Part shown: positions 40,534 through 48,748 of the stretch, piece by piece
How the letters are laid out: each line of letters opens with the position of its first letter
Numbering within the stretch: the stretch's first letter is position 1
Assembly: GCA_900473185.1 (NCBI GenBank)
Contig: UCKU01000009.1
Coordinates: 62,001 to 126,000 of the forward strand
DNA: 64,000 bases
Direction: 5' to 3'
Origin: Hyphomicrobiales bacterium
Lineage (GTDB): Bacteria > Pseudomonadota > Alphaproteobacteria > Rhizobiales > Rhizobiaceae
Notes under the pieces: generated by a model
The model's input: only the letters and a program-made list of their open reading frames with translations
What the model was told of the DNA's origin: nothing
Database searches by the model: none
Program-made: the position numbers and the translations under genes

Positions 40534-40745
40534 GACTTCTCAAAAAGGAAAAGCGGCAATGCGATGCAGAATCCCTCAGCAGATTGCGCCGTGATACATG
40601 GCCATTGACAAACGCCCGGATTGGGCGGATTGATGGCCACATGATCAAGAACGCGCACCATAACCGCTCGTATTTTTGGCTGTACCTGTAAAGGGCGGCC
40701 GAGACAGATCATAATGTCGACAAGCCGCCGTCAGGCGGCTTTGTT
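40534..40745 (+). ncRNA. Possible small RNA with its own terminator (candidate only)
   Basis: The 298-bp gap 40496-40793 ends in a strong stem AAGCCGCC-GTCA-GGCGGCTT (40722-40741) followed by TTGTTG, without any protein gene upstream on the plus strand and with all following genes pointing right. TTGACA at 40605-40610 could be a -35. This suggests a short transcript between about 40630 and 40745, or just attenuation of the next gene. No known rhizobial sRNA was recognised. Confidence 0.3.
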
Positions 40746-40793
40746 GTATCAGCAGCGTCCTGGCGGCATAAACTCAAAAAGGACGCGAAGACC

Positions 40794-41288
40794 ATGCTTG
40801 AAATCGAAGACAGTGAAATATCGCTCATGCGACCGCCGGTCGTGACGATCCGCGCCGCCAAACCCCGCGACATATCCGAACTCCACGAAATGATCGGCCT
40901 GCTTGCGGCCCATCACGGCGACATCTCGGCTTCGACACCTGAACAGCTCGAACGCGATCTCTTCGGCCCGACGCCGTGGATTTCGGCCCTCGTCGCAGAA
41001 GGCAGCGACGGGCTTATCGGCTACGCCATCCTCGTTCCGCTCTACAGGGCGCAGGAGGGCAAGCGCGGCATGGATCTGCATCACCTTTTCGTCCGCGACG
41101 GCCATCGCGGCCATGGCACAGGCCAGCTTCTCGTCGACCGCGCCCGCGAAACCGCGCGCATTGCGGGCTGCGATTACCTCTCCGTCAGCGCTGCAACCGG
41201 CAATCTCAAGGCTCACCGTTTCTACGAACAGATGGACTTCACCCCTCGCCCGGTCACCGGCATGCGCTATATGCAGGCTCTGTCGTGA
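40794..41288 (+). CDS. GNAT-family acetyltransferase
   Basis: A 164-aa GNAT: VTIRAAKPRDISELHEMIGLL, then HHLFVRDGHRGHGTGQLLVDRA (acetyl-CoA motif near residues 98-117) and AHRFYEQMDF. Substrate unknown. ATG at 40794 preceded by GGACGCG; the next gene starts 40 bp later in the same direction. Confidence 0.9.
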   Translation: MLEIEDSEISLMRPPVVTIRAAKPRDISELHEMIGLLAAHHGDISASTPEQLERDLFGPTPWISALVAEGSDGLIGYAILVPLYRAQEGKRGMDLHHLFVRDGHRGHGTGQLLVDRARETARIAGCDYLSVSAATGNLKAHRFYEQMDFTPRPVTGMRYMQALS

Positions 41289-41328
41289 GTGGCTCCAGCC
41301 GCTCGGCCGTCTTGCAAGGGAGGAAAGC

Positions 41329-41907
41329 ATGACCCGACTGGCGGTGGTTCTGACCGAAGGCTTCGCGGACTGGGAAGTGGGGCAGCTTGCTGCCTCCGCC
41401 CGCACCCATTTCGGTTTCGATGTGGTGACGGCAAGTCCCGGCGGCGCGGAAGTGCGTTCCATGGGCGGCATGCGAGTGGCACCCGATGCGGTAGCCGAGA
41501 ACCTGCATGGCGACGCCTTCGATGCGCTGGTCATCTGCGGCGGAACGATCTGGGAGACGGAGAAGGCGCCCGACCTTTCACCCGTGATCAACGACTTCAT
41601 CGCGCGCGGCAAGCTCACCGCCGCGATCTGCGGCGGGACGCTGGCGCTGGCGCGCGCTGGTGTACTGAACGATATTCCGCACACCAGCAACGCACCCGAT
41701 TTCATTGCCGGCGCCGAGGGTTATCGCGGCCAGGCGCATTATCGCGACGGGCCGCAGGCCGTGCGATCCGGCATGATTGTGACTGCGCCCGGTTCGGCGC
41801 CGATCACCTTTACGGCTGAGATCTACCGGGGGCTCGGCTTTGGCGGCGAAGAGCTCGACACCTATGTGCAGATCCTCGGCGCGGAGCATCAGCCGAAGGC
41901 GGCCTGA
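41329..41907 (+). CDS. DJ-1/PfpI family protein
   Basis: A 192-aa protein of the DJ-1/PfpI group: VVLTEGFADWEVGQLAASA with the acidic Glu, ALVICGGTIWE, and the nucleophile Cys in TAAICGGTLALARAG. Likely a glyoxalase/deglycase-like or peptidase-like enzyme; the exact role is unknown. ATG at 41329 follows GGGAGGAAAG. The end overlaps the convergent isochorismatase gene by 19 bases. Confidence 0.92.
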   Translation: MTRLAVVLTEGFADWEVGQLAASARTHFGFDVVTASPGGAEVRSMGGMRVAPDAVAENLHGDAFDALVICGGTIWETEKAPDLSPVINDFIARGKLTAAICGGTLALARAGVLNDIPHTSNAPDFIAGAEGYRGQAHYRDGPQAVRSGMIVTAPGSAPITFTAEIYRGLGFGGEELDTYVQILGAEHQPKAA

Positions 41908-42566
41908 GCCTCGCAGAGCAGGCCGATCACCTCGCCTGTCGTGCGCACATCGCCGAAGCTGCGATAGACCGAATAGAGCGCCATGTTGTGGTCGATATCG
42001 CGGCGAGCGGCATTCGCATCGGCCAGCATAACGACGCGAAAGCCGCTGGAACAGGCATCACGGGCCGAGGATTCACAGCAGATATTGGTCAGCGTGCCCG
42101 TAATGAGAACCGTATCGACCCCGCGCGATTTCAGCATGGCCGCAAGCGGCGCGCTTTCCGGATGAAAGGCGCTGTAGGAGGTCTTCTCGATCAATAGATC
42201 CCGTGCTTCCGGGACGAAATCCGGCGCAAGCCTGCCTTCGACCGATCCTTCGCCGCCTGAGGTGCGGTAGAGCTCTGCGATCGTCTCGCCGAAGAATTCG
42301 CGCGCCAGTTCGGGATGGGTCTGGCGGGGCGCCGGCACCACCCAGACAACCAGCCCGCCATTCTCACGCACCGCAGCAACGAGTGCCTGAATGTTTGGAA
42401 CGATGCCCTCCGCATAACTGCCAGGCGTGACGAAGAAGGGGATCATGTCGACGACGACGAGCGCGGTTCTTGCCGGTGTCAGGTGCGTGAATGCGAAACG
42501 CCGGCCGCGGCGCTCTTCCTGGCGCGCATATTCACGCGGTTCGATCTGCCAGTCGTGCTGTTTCAA
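41889..42566 (-). CDS. Isochorismatase-like cysteine hydrolase
   Basis: A 225-aa cysteine hydrolase. The triad appears as Asp in LVVVDMIPFF, Lys in IEKTSYSAF and Cys in ITGTLTNICCESSARDA. Family substrates include nicotinamide, N-carbamoyl compounds and isochorismate; which one is not clear. The frame starts with TTG at 42566; no ATG exists close by, so the start is unusual. Confidence 0.9.
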   Translation of the reverse strand: MKQHDWQIEPREYARQEERRGRRFAFTHLTPARTALVVVDMIPFFVTPGSYAEGIVPNIQALVAAVRENGGLVVWVVPAPRQTHPELAREFFGETIAELYRTSGGEGSVEGRLAPDFVPEARDLLIEKTSYSAFHPESAPLAAMLKSRGVDTVLITGTLTNICCESSARDACSSGFRVVMLADANAARRDIDHNMALYSVYRSFGDVRTTGEVIGLLCEAQAAFG

Positions 42567-42596
42567 GACCGTTCGTCCGTTTTGAAGATTGAGGCC

Positions 42597-42890
42597 TTAG
42601 CGTATACCGAGTCGCCGCGACGGCCGCGTTTCGTTTGTCGGAGCGTCCTCGGCCACCACCTCGTGCACCGGGCGGGTCGCCCATTGGTGAAGCGCCCGCT
42701 TCACGAACAGGAATGCCGCGGCACGCGCCTGCGCCAGATCGCCGGGATCATCGAGGCGGTTGGCAATCTTTGCCTCTATGACGGCAAGCGTATCGGTGAA
42801 CCAATGCGCAAGAACGGCATTGCGTGCGGCAAGCCGCTCACGCATGCGGGCAATTGCGGCGTCTGTTTCCTCAAGCGACGGATGTTTCAT
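42597..42890 (-). CDS. Hypothetical helical protein
   Basis: A 97-aa, Ala/Arg-rich protein (KHPSLEETDAAIARMRERLAARNAVLAHWFTDTLAVIEAKIANRL) without signal or membrane span. ATG at 42890, or GTG at 42896. No ribosome site and no family seen. Lies between isochorismatase and the hicAB pair. Confidence 0.5.
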   Translation of the reverse strand: MKHPSLEETDAAIARMRERLAARNAVLAHWFTDTLAVIEAKIANRLDDPGDLAQARAAAFLFVKRALHQWATRPVHEVVAEDAPTNETRPSRRLGIR

Positions 42891-42936
42891 GGGCACAGTA
42901 TGACTTGCAGCGCTTGAGCGAGGCGGGAGAAGAAGA

Positions 42937-43269
42937 TCAAGCCGCGGCAGCCTTCGACAGCACTTCCTCTGCCCATTGGTTCAGGCTCTTGCCGGCGAGT
43001 TCGGCAGCCTTGGCGGCGCGAGCGTGAACATCAGGATCCACACGGAACATCATCTTGCCGGAATAGGATTTATGAGGCGCCTTGCCGAGCTTGCGGCAGG
43101 TCTCGATGTAATCATCCACCGCCTCATGAAAAGCGTCCTTCAGGCCTTCGACCGTATCTGCGTGAAAACCGACGACGTCGGTAATACCTGCAATATTGCC
43201 GAAGAAGATTTCATCCTCGGCATCGAATTCGATACGGGCAGCATAACCCTTATAGTCCATCACATTCAT
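42937..43269 (-). CDS. hicB: HicB-like antitoxin
   Basis: A 110-aa antitoxin: degenerate RNase-H-like half (DYKGYAARIEFDAEDEIFFGNIAG, HADTVEGLKDAFHEAVDDY) and a C-terminal ribbon-helix-helix (RVDPDVHARAAKAAELAGKSLNQWAEEVL) that binds DNA. Its ATG overlaps the hicA stop (ATGA). It neutralises the toxin and autoregulates the pair. Confidence 0.93.
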   Translation of the reverse strand: MNVMDYKGYAARIEFDAEDEIFFGNIAGITDVVGFHADTVEGLKDAFHEAVDDYIETCRKLGKAPHKSYSGKMMFRVDPDVHARAAKAAELAGKSLNQWAEEVLSKAAAA

Positions 43270-43520
43270 GGTTTTACTCCGATCTCCAGCAGGAAACGGC
43301 GAGCATCCCTTACTTGATAGCGCTTCGCTTCCTTCTCCGGATGAGGGCGGTGAAAGAAAGCAAGGTGGCCATCCTTCTCGAAGCGAACACGGGAACCGTT
43401 TCCTTCGACGAGATGACAACCAACGGCAGTCAACAGGCTCTCAACATCAGCCCATGCGATCGTTCCGGAAACCGGATCGCGAAAGATCGCCGCCAATGTC
43501 TTGCGATGCCGAGCATTCAT
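43266..43520 (-). CDS. hicA: HicA-like toxin
   Basis: An 84-aa toxin with the dsRBD-like HicA fold: NARHRKTLAAIFRDPVSGTIAWADVESLLTAVGC, then EGNGSRVRFEKDGHLAFFHRPHPEKEA. In classical HicA the catalytic His follows Gly-Ser/Thr; here that place is Arg (GSRVRF), with His instead in FHRPHP. This variant is known within the family. As an mRNA interferase it would act on translation. The start at 43520 gives the expected length. Order toxin before antitoxin is typical. Confidence 0.9.
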   Translation of the reverse strand: MNARHRKTLAAIFRDPVSGTIAWADVESLLTAVGCHLVEGNGSRVRFEKDGHLAFFHRPHPEKEAKRYQVRDARRFLLEIGVKP

Positions 43521-43558
43521 GCAAAGAGGATAGGAAATGCTATCACTTTTTGCAAGCA

Positions 43559-44473
43559 TCACTTACTCGGCACGGCCTTCAAATAGGCTGAGATTGCTTC
43601 GATATCGGACTGCGGCAGGTGGGCGATGTTCTGCTGCACGTCGACCATCTGGCCGCCGGCCGAGTCGAAATCGGGGGTGAAGCCGGTCTGCAGGTAGTTG
43701 GTGATATCGGCCTCGCTCCAGGAACCGACGCTCTTCGAGCCCGGCGTGATATCGGGTATGCGGCCTTTGCCTTCCGGGTTCGGCGCGCCGGCGAGCCATT
43801 GGTCGCGGACGAAGCCGCCGAGGGAATCGCGCGGGGTGTGGCACTCGCCGCAATGGCCGAGACCTTCGACCAGATACTGGCCCCGCTTGAGCTTGTCGTC
43901 AGCATTGGCGAGCACGACGCGCGGCTGATCATTGAAATAAAGAAGTTTCCAGCCGCCGAGCGCCAGGCGGATGTTGAAGGGGAACGGCAATTCGTGCGGT
44001 GGCGCGACATTGCTGCTCTTCGGCAGCGTTTTCAGATAGGCGAAGAGATCGTTGACGTCCTTATCGCTCATGCGCGTGTAGGAGCCATAGGGGAAAGACG
44101 GGTAGAGATGCTGGCCGTTCGGGCCGATGCCGCGCTTCATGGCATTGCCGAACTGAGCGAGCGTCCAGCGGCCGATGCCGGCCTGCTCATCCGGGGAAAT
44201 ATTCGGGACATGGAAGGTGCCGAAGGGGCTTTTGAGCGCAAGGCCGCCGGCAAGGGTCAGCTTTGCATCGCCTTGCGCACCGGGTGTCGCATGACAGCTG
44301 ATGCAGCCGCCGGCCCAGAAAACCTTTCCGCCATTCGCGACATCAGGCGCGCCGAGATTGGCCCAGTGGCTTTCGGGCAACGGATCGGGCGCGGTGACGA
44401 AATAAAAAATTGCGCCGCCAATCACGACGACGCCGATGAGACAGAGCACAAAGCGGATGAACCTGCGGACCAT
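43559..44473 (-). CDS. Di-heme cytochrome c, membrane-anchored
   Basis: A 304-aa protein with an N-terminal membrane anchor (FIRFVLCLIGVVVIGGAIFYFV) and two heme motifs, GGCISCHATPG and GHCGECHTPRD. The pattern resembles the cytochrome subunits of PQQ- or flavin-dependent alcohol or sugar dehydrogenases, passing electrons to the quinone pool or oxidases. No dehydrogenase subunit is adjacent. Methionine ligands are in the following domains (YTRMSDKDV; GGQMVDVQ). Confidence 0.92.
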   Translation of the reverse strand: MVRRFIRFVLCLIGVVVIGGAIFYFVTAPDPLPESHWANLGAPDVANGGKVFWAGGCISCHATPGAQGDAKLTLAGGLALKSPFGTFHVPNISPDEQAGIGRWTLAQFGNAMKRGIGPNGQHLYPSFPYGSYTRMSDKDVNDLFAYLKTLPKSSNVAPPHELPFPFNIRLALGGWKLLYFNDQPRVVLANADDKLKRGQYLVEGLGHCGECHTPRDSLGGFVRDQWLAGAPNPEGKGRIPDITPGSKSVGSWSEADITNYLQTGFTPDFDSAGGQMVDVQQNIAHLPQSDIEAISAYLKAVPSK

Positions 44474-44547
44474 GCGCCGCCTCTCCTTCTATCGATATCA
44501 AGGGCTTTCCCTGGTTCGCTGGCCCCGGTGCCAGGGAGAATAAGGCG

Positions 44548-44578
44548 ATCCGCACCGGCGGCAAGAGCCGGTGCGGAT
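44548..44578 (-). terminator. Hairpin downstream of the cytochrome c' gene
   Basis: ATCCGCACCGGC and GCCGGTGCGGAT form a perfect 12-bp stem with a seven-base loop. It sits 30 bp beyond the stop of the minus-strand cytochrome c' gene; the U-tract is weak. Confidence 0.65.
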
Positions 44579-44608
44579 TACGGGATCATGCGGGAATAGC
44601 TCTATCGC

Positions 44609-45052
44609 CTAGTCCTTCTTGATGCGATAGAGCTGATGACAGCCACCGCAATTGCCACCGAGCGTGTTCAGCGCCGCGCCGACGCCGGCAGCATCAGCCG
44701 GAAGCTGGGCGAGCACGGTTTCGGCGTCGGTAGACAGCTTCGCGGCGCGTGCCTTGAAGTCATCCATGTTTTCCCAGATCTTCGGGCTCGCTTCCTCGTC
44801 GCCCGTCTCGGTGCCTGGCTTGAACTGGTCCGGGAAGGCCTTCGCCGTCGTCGCGATCGTCGTCAGCGCCGTCTTCACGGCTTCGGCATCATAGGGTTTG
44901 GTGCCCTTGGCGATGGCGGACAGCGCGCCTGCTGCGCCACCAATCTGTTTCATCATTCCAATACGTGCGTCATGCGTGCCGTCGACGGCCATGGCCGAAC
45001 CGAGGGCAATGCCGGCGAACGCAACAGCCGCCGCAACTGTTTTCCAATTCAT
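44609..45052 (-). CDS. Cytochrome c' (c556-like)
   Basis: A 147-aa periplasmic four-helix cytochrome with a signal peptide (MNWKTVAAAVAFAGIALGSAMA) and one C-terminal heme motif GGNCGGCHQLYRIKKD. The Arg/Met region RIGMMKQIGG near residue 33 gives the distal side of the family. Members bind NO or carry electrons. Upstream of the di-heme cytochrome on the same strand, but a hairpin separates them. Confidence 0.94.
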   Translation of the reverse strand: MNWKTVAAAVAFAGIALGSAMAVDGTHDARIGMMKQIGGAAGALSAIAKGTKPYDAEAVKTALTTIATTAKAFPDQFKPGTETGDEEASPKIWENMDDFKARAAKLSTDAETVLAQLPADAAGVGAALNTLGGNCGGCHQLYRIKKD

Positions 45053-45186
45053 GATTCTCTCTCCATTGTTCCACCGGCGAAGCCGGCCGAGGGCAATCTG
45101 CACCGGGATCATGACAAAATCCATGTGGCCGCATAGTCACGTTTGGCCGGATCCTCATAAAAACAATGTGATAAGAATAGGCAGGA

Positions 45187-45822
45187 TCAGGCCGTCTTCC
45201 ACCCTTGCCAGAGGCTGATCGCGGAGATGACGACCAGCAGCAGGCCCGCGAGGCGGCCGATGACGGCCGTCGTCTTCGGGTTGGACACTAGGAGGTCGCG
45301 GCTGCGGCCGGCTGTCATGGCAAGCGTGCCGTAGACGGCAAGCTGTGTGAGCACAGTCATGATGCCCATGATCAGCCCCTGCAGCCAGATCGGCCCATAT
45401 TCCGGCTTTATGAATTGCGGATAGACGGCGAGCACGAAGATATAGGCCTTGGGATTGACGAGGCAGGTGACCGCCCCCTGCCGAAACGCCTTCCAGGTGG
45501 AGCGCGCCGTGCCGGGGCCGACCGCCTCAACCTTGATCGAGCTGCGCATTAGCGAAATGCCAATCCAGATCATATAGGCGACGCCGGCAAAGAGCAGCAC
45601 GTTGAAGGTCTGCGGCAGCATGGCGACGAGGATGCCAACGCCCGCCGCACCATAGGCCGAATGCACCGCCCCGCCGAGCATAATGCCGCTGGTGGCGGCC
45701 AGCCCGCGCTTGGTGCCGCCCGTCAGCGAGTTGGCGAGCACGAAGAGCATGTCCATGCCGGGCACGATGATGATGCCGAAGAGAAGGATGAAGTAGAGCC
45801 AGAGGCTTTGGTGGTAATCCAT
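45187..45822 (-). CDS. LysE/RhtB-family amino-acid exporter
   Basis: A 211-aa membrane protein with six helices. LysE hallmarks are LLFGIIIVPGMDMLFVLANSLTGGTKRGLAA at the start and QGAVTCLVNPKAYIFVLAVYPQFI in the middle. Exports an amino acid or derivative. Start at 45822 (MDYHQSLW); longer frames run into the divergent regulator gene's promoter. Controlled by the YafY-like regulator (inference). Confidence 0.92.
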   Translation of the reverse strand: MDYHQSLWLYFILLFGIIIVPGMDMLFVLANSLTGGTKRGLAATSGIMLGGAVHSAYGAAGVGILVAMLPQTFNVLLFAGVAYMIWIGISLMRSSIKVEAVGPGTARSTWKAFRQGAVTCLVNPKAYIFVLAVYPQFIKPEYGPIWLQGLIMGIMTVLTQLAVYGTLAMTAGRSRDLLVSNPKTTAVIGRLAGLLLVVISAISLWQGWKTA

Positions 45823-45908
45823 GTCAGTTGTCCATCCCGTATTTCCGTGCACTTTTTCTGGAAGTGCATCAATTTCAATCCGATAGATGGCTCTATACGG
45901 GAAGCCAA

Positions 45909-45926
45909 CTGACAGTGTATTGTCAG
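45909..45926. promoter_or_regulatory. Operator between LysE exporter and YafY-like regulator
   Basis: CTGACA-GTGTAT-TGTCAG, perfect 6-bp arms with a 6-base spacer, in the 127-bp divergent gap and 24 bp before the regulator's start. Confidence 0.55.
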
Positions 45927-45949
45927 GAGCGTTGGAGAAAGGGCGACAA

Positions 45950-46651
45950 ATGCGCAAGGCCTCCAGGCTTTTCGAAATCATCCAGATATTGCGGCTGGCA
46001 AAGAAACCGATGACCGCAGCCGTCATGGCCGAGAGGCTGGAGGTGACGGTGCGCTCGATCTACCGCGACATCGCTGCCCTGCAGGCGATGCGCGTGCCGA
46101 TCGAGGGCGGGCGGGGCATTGGCTATATCATGCGGCCGGGCTTCGATCTGCCGCCGCTGATGTTTTCCATCGAAGAGACGGAAGCGATCGTGCTGTCGCT
46201 GGCGCTCCTGGAGCGCACCGGCGACGAAGAGCTGAAGCTTGCCGCCCGGCGCGTCAACCAGAAGCTTACCGGCGCAGTACCCGCACCGCTACGCCAGGCG
46301 ATGGAGAACAAGGCGCTATTTGCCTGGGGCACGGTCGCCCAGGCGCCCACAGGCGTGGACCTTGCCATCGTGCGCCGGGCGATCCGCGACGAACGTAAAC
46401 TCACGCTCAACTATCGCGACGAAATAGGACGCGCGACCGAGCGGATGATCCGCCCGATCGCGCTGATCTATTACTCCCAGACCGCCAATATCGTTGCCTG
46501 GTGCGAACTCAGGCAGGCGATCCGCAATTTCCGCGGCGACCGGGTGGAAGCCTGTGCCGAAGCCGACGTCTTCTTCAAGGGCGAAGGCGACAGCCTTCGC
46601 ACGCTGTGGACCGCGAGCTGGACGGAAAAGCCGCTGGCAGCCAATGCCTGA
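45950..46651 (+). CDS. YafY-type HTH-WYL transcriptional regulator
   Basis: A 233-aa regulator with an N-terminal winged HTH (RLFEIIQILRLAKKPMTAAVMAERLEVTVRSIYRDIAALQ) and a C-terminal WYL domain (LTLNYRDEIGRATERMIRPIALIYYSQTANIVAWCELRQAIRNF), which senses a nucleotide-like or nucleic ligand. Divergent from the LysE exporter. Confidence 0.92.
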   Translation: MRKASRLFEIIQILRLAKKPMTAAVMAERLEVTVRSIYRDIAALQAMRVPIEGGRGIGYIMRPGFDLPPLMFSIEETEAIVLSLALLERTGDEELKLAARRVNQKLTGAVPAPLRQAMENKALFAWGTVAQAPTGVDLAIVRRAIRDERKLTLNYRDEIGRATERMIRPIALIYYSQTANIVAWCELRQAIRNFRGDRVEACAEADVFFKGEGDSLRTLWTASWTEKPLAANA

Positions 46652-46662
46652 ACGGGCCGTGG

Positions 46663-47700
46663 CTACTTCGTGCGTGCGAAATCGGCGAGGAACGCGGCCT
46701 TGATCATCGCCGCCATCTGCACATGGATTTCCGCTCTCGTTCGCGGGTTTCCCGGCGCATCTTCGCAGATCGGGTCGACCTCTCCGAGGCTTTTCAGGAA
46801 ATCCGGTGCATCGGATCGGCATTCGGCGAGGAAGCTCAGATGTACCGCGCCATCGACGGTCTGATAATCGGCACCTGGAATCTCGGCTGCGATATCGTCC
46901 GACTTTACACCCACAGGGATGGTTTGCGGGCGGCCTATGTTTATGATGTGCACGGGTATATCGATGGAGTGCAAGCTCTCGGCCGTGAAAGCCCGCACGA
47001 CGGAAGGATCGATCGCAACGACGGAGCGGATGCGCGGATCGCGGTTCGACTGCTCGAAAAGCGCCTTGTCCACGTTGCGAAGATCGACCTTGCCACCGGC
47101 AAACCAGACGCAGTCGGGCATCGTCTTTTCCACGTCGCAATAGCGGGCGAAGGCCTCGCGATCCACCTGCACGCCGGCAACCGCCATGACAGTGTGTCCG
47201 CCGAGCGAAAAGCCGAGCGCACCGACATGTTTTTCATCGATGTGGGCAGCCCAGGCGGGGTCGGCGGAAAGTGCCGTCAGCACATCGGAAAGGTCAGCCG
47301 TCCGTTGCCACAATTTCGTTGTGTCGAGCGGCGTCGAATCTCCACGCGTCGTGCCGGGATGATTGGGGCCGGCAACGATGAAGCCTGCAGCGGCGAGACG
47401 TGTTGCGAGCCAGTCCAGATTGGTGATGCCGCCGCCGGACCCGTGCGAAATCAGGATAAGCGGGAAGGAACCGTCAGCGATCAGGGCATCCTTCAAAGCG
47501 GGCGTTTCCATGAACACCCTGTCATTGCTGGACCGCATCGGCGTTCCGGCGGAACCAGCCGGATACCAGATCATCACCTGAAGTTTCGTGCTGCGAGCAG
47601 GCGCGGGAAGTTCGATCATACGCACGCCAACCGGCTGTGCGGCAAAAACGGAACTTGCCGTCAGGAGGCCGGCGGCAAACAGGAAGGAAAGCAATCTCAT
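46663..47700 (-). CDS. Secreted alpha/beta hydrolase (dienelactone-hydrolase-like)
   Basis: A 345-aa hydrolase with a signal peptide (MRLLSFLFAAGLLTASSVFAA). The catalytic Ser is in ALGFSLGGHTVMA; SHGSGGGITN is the oxyanion loop; later VAIDPSVV and AVHLSFLAEC give Asp and His candidates. It is closest to the PAF-acetylhydrolase/dienelactone hydrolase groups. Substrate unknown. Confidence 0.88.
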   Translation of the reverse strand: MRLLSFLFAAGLLTASSVFAAQPVGVRMIELPAPARSTKLQVMIWYPAGSAGTPMRSSNDRVFMETPALKDALIADGSFPLILISHGSGGGITNLDWLATRLAAAGFIVAGPNHPGTTRGDSTPLDTTKLWQRTADLSDVLTALSADPAWAAHIDEKHVGALGFSLGGHTVMAVAGVQVDREAFARYCDVEKTMPDCVWFAGGKVDLRNVDKALFEQSNRDPRIRSVVAIDPSVVRAFTAESLHSIDIPVHIINIGRPQTIPVGVKSDDIAAEIPGADYQTVDGAVHLSFLAECRSDAPDFLKSLGEVDPICEDAPGNPRTRAEIHVQMAAMIKAAFLADFARTK

Positions 47701-47772
47701 TTCGGAGCCTCATTCAGTGGCTGCACCATCATCAGTGCAGCCGCCTCTCGCCCGAAAACGAGGGAATAGAGA

Positions 47773-47812
47773 CCCGGAACACGATCGGGAGCGTTCTCGA
47801 TCGTGTTCCGGG
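47773..47812. other. Perfect 15-bp intergenic hairpin
   Basis: CCCGGAACACGATCG (47773-47787) and CGATCGTGTTCCGGG (47798-47812) with a 10-base spacer, in the 118-bp gap between two minus-strand genes. No T-tract on either side, so terminator status is unclear. It may be a REP-like element or RNA stability hairpin. Confidence 0.6.
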
Positions 47813-47818
47813 AAACAA

Positions 47819-48589
47819 TCAGAGCGCCATGCCGCCGGAGACCTCGATGCGCTGGGCGTTGACCCAGCGGTTAGCCTCCGTCAGCAGCGAGGCGATCATC
47901 GGGCCGATATCATCAGGCACGCCGGCGCGGCCAAGCGCCGTCATCGAAGCGACCCTGCGGTTGATTTCCGGATTGTCGCGTACCATGCCGCCGCTGAAAT
48001 CGGTCTCGATGGCGCCCGGTGCGACCGTGTTGACTGCGATGCCGCGGGCGCCGAGTTCATTGGCCATATAGCGCGTCAGCACCTCGACGGCGCCCTTGAG
48101 CGAGCCGTAGGCCGAGGAACCCGGCACGGCGACGCGGGCGAGGCCGCTGGAAAGATTGACGATGCGGCCGCCGTCGGCGACTACGGGCAGGAGCTTCTGG
48201 GTCAGGAAGAAGACGCCCTTGAAATGGATGTTGTAGAGCCTGTCCATTTCCTCCTCGGTCGTCTCCAGGATCGAGGCGTGGTAGCTGGTTCCGGCATTGT
48301 TGACGAGAAAGTTGAAGCGCTCGCGGCCCCAGCCCTTCAGCACCGAGCGGACATTGTCCACGAAAGCATCGAAGGTGGCGACATTGCCGGTATCGAGCTG
48401 CAGGGCGGCGGCCTTGCGGCCGAGCGCTTCGACCTCCGCGACGACCTTGTCGGCCTCTTCGCGGTTGGAATTGTAGGTGAGGATCACGTCGACGCCATCA
48501 CGGGCGAGGCTGACGACGGTGTTGCGGCCGAGGCCGCGGCTGCCGCCGGTGACGATTGCGATTTTCGAATTCGTGTTCTGATCGGTCAT
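47819..48589 (-). CDS. Short-chain dehydrogenase/reductase
   Basis: A 256-aa SDR: TGGSRGLGRNTVVSLARDG binds NAD(P); NNAGTS follows; the catalytic set is Ser in VNLSSGLAR and Tyr-Lys in SAYGSLKGA; PGAIETDF ends the fold. Resembles FabG-type reductases; substrate unknown. Start ATG at 48589 after AAGGAG. Divergent from an AraC gene that probably controls it. Confidence 0.94.
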   Translation of the reverse strand: MTDQNTNSKIAIVTGGSRGLGRNTVVSLARDGVDVILTYNSNREEADKVVAEVEALGRKAAALQLDTGNVATFDAFVDNVRSVLKGWGRERFNFLVNNAGTSYHASILETTEEEMDRLYNIHFKGVFFLTQKLLPVVADGGRIVNLSSGLARVAVPGSSAYGSLKGAVEVLTRYMANELGARGIAVNTVAPGAIETDFSGGMVRDNPEINRRVASMTALGRAGVPDDIGPMIASLLTEANRWVNAQRIEVSGGMAL

Positions 48590-48748
48590 CTCGGTTTCTC
48601 CTTGTTCGGATGACTGGAATCTAGGTCCTGACACCCCTTTTCTTGAATGCCGAAAGCCTCGAACTTCTTGCCTATTCCTCCAGACAGGTTGTCGCCTCCC
48701 GTCTACGGAGTAAGATGGCGGGCAAAGGCCGCCACCCGGAGAATGACG

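Noticed and set aside
48647..48743. N-terminal extension of the AraC gene
   Set aside because: Runs through the promoter region between the divergent genes; the ribosome site supports 48749.
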